NCBI GenBank assembly: GCA_015064885.1
Contig: SVRJ01000016.1
Span: forward strand, 1-44,484
Length of the DNA stretch: 44,484 bases
DNA from: Oscillospiraceae bacterium
Lineage (GTDB): Bacteria > Bacillota > Clostridia > Oscillospirales > CAG-272
Direction of reading: 5' to 3'
In this document: piece after piece, positions 39,238 through 44,484 of the stretch
Numbering within the stretch: position 1 is the first letter of the stretch
How the letters are laid out: the number at the start of each line of letters is the position of its first letter
Made by a program: the position numbers and the translations under genes
The notes under the pieces: model-generated
Databases searched by the model: none
What the model was told of the DNA's origin: nothing
The model's input: only the letters and a program-made list of their open reading frames with translations

Positions 39238-42200
39238 TCAATCTACAAATCTTTTTGTTGTATCGCCTAAAACCTGGGGATCGTAAGTGGTATGAGCAGG
39301 ATATTCTGTTACTATATAAGCTTCGGTATTATTTTTGGCTTCTTCCACAGTCATTCCCGCAGCTAAACACTCAAAGAATTTTTCAAACCATACATTTATC
39401 TCGTAATGATCTACTGTTTCAGGGAATCCTATAACCACATCACATCCAAGCGCATACGTTGCTTCTACGATATTTATCATTTCGTTATCTTCTTTTCCTG
39501 CCTCACAACTTCCGTAAATGATAAGTTCGGAAGATTCCAAAGCATTCTCCGGTAATTCGGCAAGCATTGCTGTTGTGATCTTATTATGCGATGTATGCAC
39601 TTCTAAGCAATTACCGTGTGTCATTATGGCTGTAATTTTTGAATTTACCATATGGTTAAGCAAAATATTATGCCCCATAGATACCTGATCAGCAAAAACA
39701 TTGTTATTATACGCTGTCGAAGCCCAATCGTCAAGTACATTATCAAAAAACGGATTATCATAATACACTTCAGATAGTACAATAAATGATGCATCTCTCT
39801 TCTGCTGAAGCAACCATTCGTCTGTATACAAAGCATCATCCGAGTACGCTTTCAGGACCAAATTAGTTCCGGCGCTTTCCGAAAGAGATGGGAGCGACAG
39901 TACCAAGTTATCTGTATTTTTCAGAACAAATTTATAGTTGCCGGTTTTTGTAACCATAAGCTTCCACAAGCACAAATCGGATACAACGTTTGTCTGTATA
40001 ATTGCAGCGCCTGCTGCTGTCGATGTAGCAGCAATATATTTGTTTGCAAGAACTGACCTTATCTTATAATATCCATCACCTGCATAAGTAAAGTACCATT
40101 TTGCATTGCTTTCACCGTGATATTCAGCTTCTTGAATGTAGGCTCCCTCATTAGTTGTATGTCCTTCAATCTCAGCATATCTATCAGATTCGATATTCAT
40201 TAAATCGTATACCGTGCTGTTTGGAATCATTTGACCAAGAACAATATTAGCTACAACAAATTTTCCTGTAGACTTATGTGTTATTTTAATTGCAACATAT
40301 CCGCCCGATGAATTACTGATTGGTGTTATTATAAAGTTGCCGTTTTCATCTACATTTAAAATACGTGTATCACTACTTTTCCAGATGAAATTGTTCGGTT
40401 GTGAAAAAGTTGCTTCTTCACAATTCGGAGGATTGATTTTAAACTCCAAATTAGACAGTGTATATACTGTACTTTCATTTGGTATCCAAGTAGGAATATT
40501 TATACTGAATGAATTCAAGTTGTCGTATTCATCCGTCTTTATTAAATAGCATCTGGCCATATCGGTTTCAGCCACGATATCACCGTCTTCATTAAGATCA
40601 TATCCTTTAGATGTAGCGACATTGCGAATATAATAGAGGCCAGATGAAGGTCTGTAAGTGATTTTCCATTTTAAGGCATCACTGCTGCTAAAGTTTGTAG
40701 TCAGTTGCAATTTATCATTCGATATTGTAAGATAATAATATGTATTTGATGATTCGGATTCTTTTATTTTTATGTAATGTATTTTTCCTGTTTCCTCACC
40801 TTCAACCTTTTGGATCGACCAGACTTTAGCACCGGCGGCACCATATACGTCTTCTTTTAATTTTATAGTATTATCAAACTGTGCGAAAAGAAAGTTCTCT
40901 CGTTCATAAGATATAATATGATAATCGTCCGCATCCAAGTTGAAAGTGTAAACGTAAACTGTGCACTCACCATAATACAATTTATCTTCGCTTGGCACAA
41001 ATATGGAAATTGCTACTGTTGTTACTCCATTATTATGACCTGTAATTTCACCATTGCCGTCGACTGTTGCAATATTATTATCCAATGAGTAATAATTAAG
41101 CTCGGCGTCCGGGAAATTTGAAAGTATATCACCTTTATTTGTCGTCATTTGCTTTTTTCGATCAGCTATATTACCTGTACCTAATTCTAATTCAAGAATT
41201 CTACTATCAACTTCTATAGGATATACCTGCAAAACGTATTCCACCGTCACCGTCGGTTTATAGCTTGCCCTGTTATACGACGCGAAAGTTTTATAGACGT
41301 GTGCCGATCCGGATTCGGTGGTGTCAGCGGCTTTGAAGATGATTCCTTTGCTTTGATCCGCCGTGCCCGCCGCCCACTGCTTTGCTACGTTCGTTATGTT
41401 AAACGAGTACCAATAGGTGGTCGGCTGTGCGTTTCCGCTTGCATATGACACCGTTTTTGTATCCTGAAGGTCTGAGTATGCGTTTGCGTTTACTCCGTTC
41501 CAGCTGACAGAAGATGATTCGCTCCATGCGTTTCCGGTAAAGCGGTAGCATGAGACAACAGCCTCCGCAGTTCCCGGCTGGAGATCGCGTATGTTCACCG
41601 AAACGTTTACTATCTGGTTTTGCGTGTACTGAGCGAAATTAAAGTTCGGTATTCTCATCAGTATCCTTGACACAGAGCCGTCCGAGGCGTATTTTCCAAG
41701 GCATATAGATCCGGAGCTGCCCGAAAGAGTGTCGACCGTGTTTACGGTGTAATCTTCTATTGCACCGGCACCGTTGTTATCATAATTTATTTCTACAGTA
41801 GGGTCAATACGTATGGGATAAGCTGTTTTTTCATCTTTGAGAAATTCGGCATCGACGTGTACTGTCATTGCGTATATTTGATTTTCTTTAATTACAGTAT
41901 GCGTCATGCTGCCGAAGGTGTTATTTCTTTCGTCTGCCGTAAAGATGATAATATCGCCTATCGTTGCTTTAACGTTACCGTCACTGTCCTCGATGAAATA
42001 CGAGCCGCTTCGCTCTGTGAGAGTGAGGCCGTTTGTCTTAATAAAGAAGTTGTATTCGGTCTGTCCGGTATAGCTCTCAACAACGATGTCCTCTTTAAAT
42101 CCCGTATACGTAAGCTCATAATCAAGGCGTGTCTTACTGCCAAATGTGTAAGACACCTTTTTATTATCAGCAGAAAGCATTGCGTTAAATGCTCCGATCT

Positions 42201-42750
42201 TCTCGGTCGAGATCTTTCCGTCTGTGCTCTCGACGGGGGTCATTTCTATCTTGATATCATCATATTCAAGAGAAATACCGTCCGTAAGCTTTTGCGGGAA
42301 TTTTGTTATAATATTGCTTGCGGCTGTTCTGAAGCCTCCGTTTTCATCCTGTTCTATTTCAAGAGAGATATCCTTTATCTTGCCGTCAGCGTCGACGTAT
42401 TTTACAGGATATGAAAACATCTTCATCTTGCACTTACCGGATGTGTCTGTATAAGCTATTGTATACAGATCCTTCTCAAGCAGAGGCAGTCTTACAGGTT
42501 CTCCGTCTTCCTCTGACATTCCGTTCAAAGCTATTTTTGAAACATCGGTAAGCTCGCTAAGTCCGTTTGTCTGCTCGGACAGTCCAATGTTCTGCACGCT
42601 GTCCGGTGCCTCGTAAGCATTCCCTCCGTTCGTCTCACCGTTTACGAGTGCCGTAACGGGAAAGCAGAAAAGTGTCATAAGCACAGCGAGCAGCAGGCTC
42701 AAAAGCCCTGTTCTTGTTCTTACGTTCGCTTTTGCGGTTTTGTGTTTCAT
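39238..42750 (-). CDS. Exported DNRLRE/ricin protein, caspase-like C-terminus
   Basis: A 1170-residue secreted protein. Signal peptide 1 to about 36. Residues 60-320 resemble the N-terminal part of clostridial Rhs/wall proteins (SYPVKYVDADGKIKDISL; 'YPIRIDPTVEI'). A DNRLRE beta-sandwich is at about 330-508, an Ig-like module at about 530-605, ricin-like trefoils at about 605-733 and 847-983, with another Ig-like stretch between. Residues 985-1170 look like a clan CD (caspase/CHAT/gingipain) peptidase: strand-H (IMTHGN, H1045), strand-C (IIYGSCEAG, C1082), then 'ALGCDVVIGFPETV' and 'FFECLAAGMTVEEA'. No YD repeats are seen. The start is ATG 42750 with AAGGAGG. Base composition drops near 41.22 kb, at the DNRLRE end. 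First gene of the operon. Confidence 0.82.
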   Translation of the reverse strand: MKHKTAKANVRTRTGLLSLLLAVLMTLFCFPVTALVNGETNGGNAYEAPDSVQNIGLSEQTNGLSELTDVSKIALNGMSEEDGEPVRLPLLEKDLYTIAYTDTSGKCKMKMFSYPVKYVDADGKIKDISLEIEQDENGGFRTAASNIITKFPQKLTDGISLEYDDIKIEMTPVESTDGKISTEKIGAFNAMLSADNKKVSYTFGSKTRLDYELTYTGFKEDIVVESYTGQTEYNFFIKTNGLTLTERSGSYFIEDSDGNVKATIGDIIIFTADERNNTFGSMTHTVIKENQIYAMTVHVDAEFLKDEKTAYPIRIDPTVEINYDNNGAGAIEDYTVNTVDTLSGSSGSICLGKYASDGSVSRILMRIPNFNFAQYTQNQIVNVSVNIRDLQPGTAEAVVSCYRFTGNAWSESSSVSWNGVNANAYSDLQDTKTVSYASGNAQPTTYWYSFNITNVAKQWAAGTADQSKGIIFKAADTTESGSAHVYKTFASYNRASYKPTVTVEYVLQVYPIEVDSRILELELGTGNIADRKKQMTTNKGDILSNFPDAELNYYSLDNNIATVDGNGEITGHNNGVTTVAISIFVPSEDKLYYGECTVYVYTFNLDADDYHIISYERENFLFAQFDNTIKLKEDVYGAAGAKVWSIQKVEGEETGKIHYIKIKESESSNTYYYLTISNDKLQLTTNFSSSDALKWKITYRPSSGLYYIRNVATSKGYDLNEDGDIVAETDMARCYLIKTDEYDNLNSFSINIPTWIPNESTVYTLSNLEFKINPPNCEEATFSQPNNFIWKSSDTRILNVDENGNFIITPISNSSGGYVAIKITHKSTGKFVVANIVLGQMIPNSTVYDLMNIESDRYAEIEGHTTNEGAYIQEAEYHGESNAKWYFTYAGDGYYKIRSVLANKYIAATSTAAGAAIIQTNVVSDLCLWKLMVTKTGNYKFVLKNTDNLVLSLPSLSESAGTNLVLKAYSDDALYTDEWLLQQKRDASFIVLSEVYYDNPFFDNVLDDWASTAYNNNVFADQVSMGHNILLNHMVNSKITAIMTHGNCLEVHTSHNKITTAMLAELPENALESSELIIYGSCEAGKEDNEMINIVEATYALGCDVVIGFPETVDHYEINVWFEKFFECLAAGMTVEEAKNNTEAYIVTEYPAHTTYDPQVLGDTTKRFVD

Positions 42751-42839
42751 ATACACAACCTCCTTTTTATTTTTGCGGTGGTCATCCCTCGTCATTCCGT
42801 GAGGGGTATCCGGAGACGCATCTGCCGCTTTTCACTTTA

Positions 42840-42868
42840 ATTATATCATATGCGTAAAAAAATGTCAA
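42840..42868 (-). promoter_or_regulatory. Promoter of the caspase-like effector operon
   Basis: Perfect TTGACA (42868-42863), a 17-base spacer and TATAAT (42845-42840) with extended TGA on the minus strand. A small CCCTC/GAGGG hairpin sits in the leader near 42786-42808. Confidence 0.9.
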
Positions 42869-42959
42869 GTGTAAATTTGTCGATTTTCCTCACATTTGTA
42901 TGAGTGCACAAAAATATTCCTTTTTCTTTGTGCAGGATGACGGAGGCTTTTTGGTGTAA

Positions 42960-42990
42960 AAACAAACGGGAGGAGCAAAGGTCCCTCCCC
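42960..42990. terminator. Terminator-like hairpin between divergent promoters
   Basis: GGGAGG (42968-42973) pairs with CCTCCC (42984-42989). T-rich runs lie on both sides (GTTTGTTTTT on minus, CTGCTTTTTG on plus). No gene ends here, so it may be a remnant or an insulator. Confidence 0.45.
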
Positions 42991-43019
42991 TGCTTTTTGA
43001 AAAAGGTGCTTCTATCCCC

Positions 43020-43048
43020 TTGAAGAATCGAAAGATGTGTGGTATAAT
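43020..43048 (+). promoter_or_regulatory. Promoter of the KTPETT transglutaminase gene
   Basis: TTGAAG (43020-43025), a 17-base spacer and TATAAT (43043-43048) with extended TGG. Confidence 0.8.
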
Positions 43049-43090
43049 ATATATAAGACATATTTTGATCACTTTGACGGAGGTACCGTG

Positions 43091-44484
43091 ATGAAAACAC
43101 TCAAACGTAATGCGGTAAGGGTGATTGCCCTTGCGCTTGCGCTTATATGCGCGCTTTTGCTTCTGCCGGCTGCGGTGTCGGCTGACGGCGACTATGAATA
43201 TTACGGGAGATATGCGCTCTCGCTTACAGAAAATTCGACCGCTCTGCTCTATGCGTACGACAGTATAGTTGCGGGTGCGGAGGCGCTCAGCGACAGTATA
43301 AGCGTATACAACGGGAAGGATCCTATCAGCGCGGACGAGGTGGCTGCCGTTCTCGATGCTTACATGCGGGACCGTGCCGACCATTTCTGGGTAGGGAATC
43401 AGTACAGCTATTCCTATTCGAGCACGACAGTTATGTTTCTGAAGCTTACGTATACGATGTCGGGCGCCGAGCTTGACAATGCAAAAAGAGAGCTTGAGGC
43501 GGCGATAAGCACGCTTCTTCCTCTTGCCTCATCCTCTATGAGCGACTATGAAAAGGAGCTTGCGTTCCACGATGCTCTCGCCTCGAGGATAACCTACGAC
43601 GTCTCAGCTGAAAACGCACACAACGCCTACGGAGCACTCGTTGAAGGGAAGGCGGTATGCGACGGATATGCCGAGGCTCTTCAGTGTCTGCTTCAGCGCG
43701 TGGGCATACGCTCCTTTGTGGCTGTGGGAACAAGTATAAATCCCACAAGCGGAAGAAGCGAGGGTCACGCATGGAACTACGTTCGAATAAACGGAAAATA
43801 CTATCACACCGACGTCACCTGGGACGACCAGGGAGACGAGCTCTTCCACGCATACTTTAACCTCAGCGACAGCGCGATAAAGGAGGATCACGCCATATCC
43901 GAAACGGCGTATCCGCTTCCCGTGTGCGATTCGGACGCAGCGAACTATTTCAGGGTGAATTCGGCTAACGTTATCGGAAGCTCGTATTCCTCGGATAGCG
44001 TGGCAAAAAAATTGAAGGATGGCAACCTCTCCGCCGCATTTTACGTCAGCGGGGACATGAGCGGATTCGTAAGCTGGCTCAACTCCAATATCGCTGAGAT
44101 AGGCGGAAAGGCGGGCGTGACCGGAGGATTTTCCTACTCCTATCGTTCTATCGGCGGAGAACTTCACGTTGTTATTCTTCCCCAGTCTCCGATAGAGACT
44201 ACAAGACCGGTTGAGACAACAAAGACTCCCGAGACAACAAAGACCCCCGAGACGACAAAGACACCCGAGACGACAAAGACTCCCGAAACGACAAAGACCC
44301 CCGAAACGACAAAGACCCCCGAAACAACAAAGACCCCCGAAACGACAAAGACACCCGAGACAACGAAGACACCCGAAACGACAAAGACCCCCGAGACGAC
44401 AAAGACTCCCGAGACAACAAAGACACCCGAGACAACGAAGACACCCGAAACGACAAAGACACCCGAGACGACAAAGACACCCGA
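43091..44484 (+). CDS. Secreted transglutaminase-like protein, partial
   Basis: It is open from ATG 43091 (GGAGGT 6 bases upstream) to the window edge: 464 residues and no stop yet. A signal peptide ends after AAVSA (residue 30). After a helical region, a transglutaminase-like domain (about 150-290) shows C190 (AVCDGYAEA), H226 (EGHAWNYV) and D241 (HTDVTWDD), the expected Cys-His-Asp triad. From about residue 375 the protein is a KTPETT hexapeptide repeat, still running at the edge. This is probably a wall-spanning stalk leading to an anchor or another domain outside the window. Its family is the same as the core of the 19993 gene, but the rest is unrelated. Confidence 0.88.
   Translation, partial: MKTLKRNAVRVIALALALICALLLLPAAVSADGDYEYYGRYALSLTENSTALLYAYDSIVAGAEALSDSISVYNGKDPISADEVAAVLDAYMRDRADHFWVGNQYSYSYSSTTVMFLKLTYTMSGAELDNAKRELEAAISTLLPLASSSMSDYEKELAFHDALASRITYDVSAENAHNAYGALVEGKAVCDGYAEALQCLLQRVGIRSFVAVGTSINPTSGRSEGHAWNYVRINGKYYHTDVTWDDQGDELFHAYFNLSDSAIKEDHAISETAYPLPVCDSDAANYFRVNSANVIGSSYSSDSVAKKLKDGNLSAAFYVSGDMSGFVSWLNSNIAEIGGKAGVTGGFSYSYRSIGGELHVVILPQSPIETTRPVETTKTPETTKTPETTKTPETTKTPETTKTPETTKTPETTKTPETTKTPETTKTPETTKTPETTKTPETTKTPETTKTPETTKTPETTKTP
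44213..44484 (+). repeat. 18-bp coding tandem repeat (KTPETT)n
   Basis: About 15 copies of an 18-base unit coding ETTKTP. Third positions vary (ACA/ACG, ACT/ACC/ACA, GAG/GAA) while the protein is constant, so selection acts on the peptide. The array continues past the window. Confidence 0.95.

Noticed and set aside
44199-44480. Serine/arginine-rich minus-strand open frame
   Set aside because: It is the mirror of the KTPETT coding repeat with no start context.
44213-44484. CRISPR array
   Set aside because: Units of 18 bases are contiguous with no spacers, keep the reading frame and code one hexapeptide.

Overview
The window reads as chromosome of an anaerobic, probably gut-dwelling member of the Clostridia (Bacillota). 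The grounds are sigma-A promoters with 17-bp spacers and extended -10 boxes, strong AGGAGG ribosome sites, BlaI/BlaR1, Rnf-type subunits, an AbrB protein with a zinc ribbon, B12-binding radical SAM enzymes, BspA-type leucine-rich repeats, RDD and LytTR proteins, and tRNA genes with encoded CCA. The order within Clostridia is inference. Host-like genes are rich in AGA and ATA codons. Several blocks look different by eye: 12.6-17.8 kb, 22.5-24.0 kb, 31.9-33.5 kb and 37.2-41.2 kb.

Layout. 0-0.2 kb: a broken MobC-type mobilization gene. 0.2-3.3 kb: GH38 alpha-mannosidase (minus). 3.4-6.3 kb: blaI-blaR1-like repressor/sensor pair with dyads in its promoter. 6.7-7.1 kb: AbrB-family regulator with a structured 3' RNA. 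7.2-9.7 kb: exported lipoprotein with a metallo-beta-lactamase fold. 9.75-12.0 kb: an orphan rnfC-rnfD pair. 12.1-12.35 kb: tRNA-Met and tRNA-Glu. 12.4-17.9 kb: a palindromic repeat, then a LytTR response regulator, a soluble histidine kinase and two half-size ABC exporters, flanked by 61-bp direct repeats. 17.9-19.6 kb: two tandem paralogous XRE regulators. 20.0-22.2 kb: secreted transglutaminase/LRR protein. 22.3-24.0 kb: a scrap of a second GH2 gene, then a membrane XRE-RDD protein. 24.0-31.2 kb: a minus-strand run of permease, two B12 radical SAM enzymes, a GNAT-like protein and a GH2 glycosidase. 31.3-31.8 kb: a small ABM-fold monooxygenase with an in-frame trailing ORF. 31.9-33.7 kb: a PASTA-like lipoprotein behind a structured leader. 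33.9-37.0 kb: operon of two MDR dehydrogenases and a Gfo/Idh/MocA oxidoreductase. 37.1-42.9 kb: operon of a 1170-residue exported protein and two lipoproteins. 43.0 kb to the end: a secreted transglutaminase with a KTPETT repeat tail, cut by the window edge.

The best candidate for an undescribed system is 37152-42868. The large exported protein has a wall-protein-like N-terminal half with a DNRLRE domain, then ricin-like and Ig-like modules, and a C-terminal caspase/CHAT-like domain with a His-Cys pair (H1045, C1082). Base composition falls from host-like to AT-rich at about 41.22 kb, where the DNRLRE domain ends. The two AT-rich lipoprotein genes behind it are in the same operon. This resembles the exchangeable-tip layout of polymorphic effectors with cognate partner genes, but it is a hypothesis. 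Other leads are the radical SAM operon, the degenerate RnfCD pair, the repeat-flanked regulator/exporter cassette and the structured leader at 33.5-33.7 kb. All domain calls come from reading the sequence; no database search was run.
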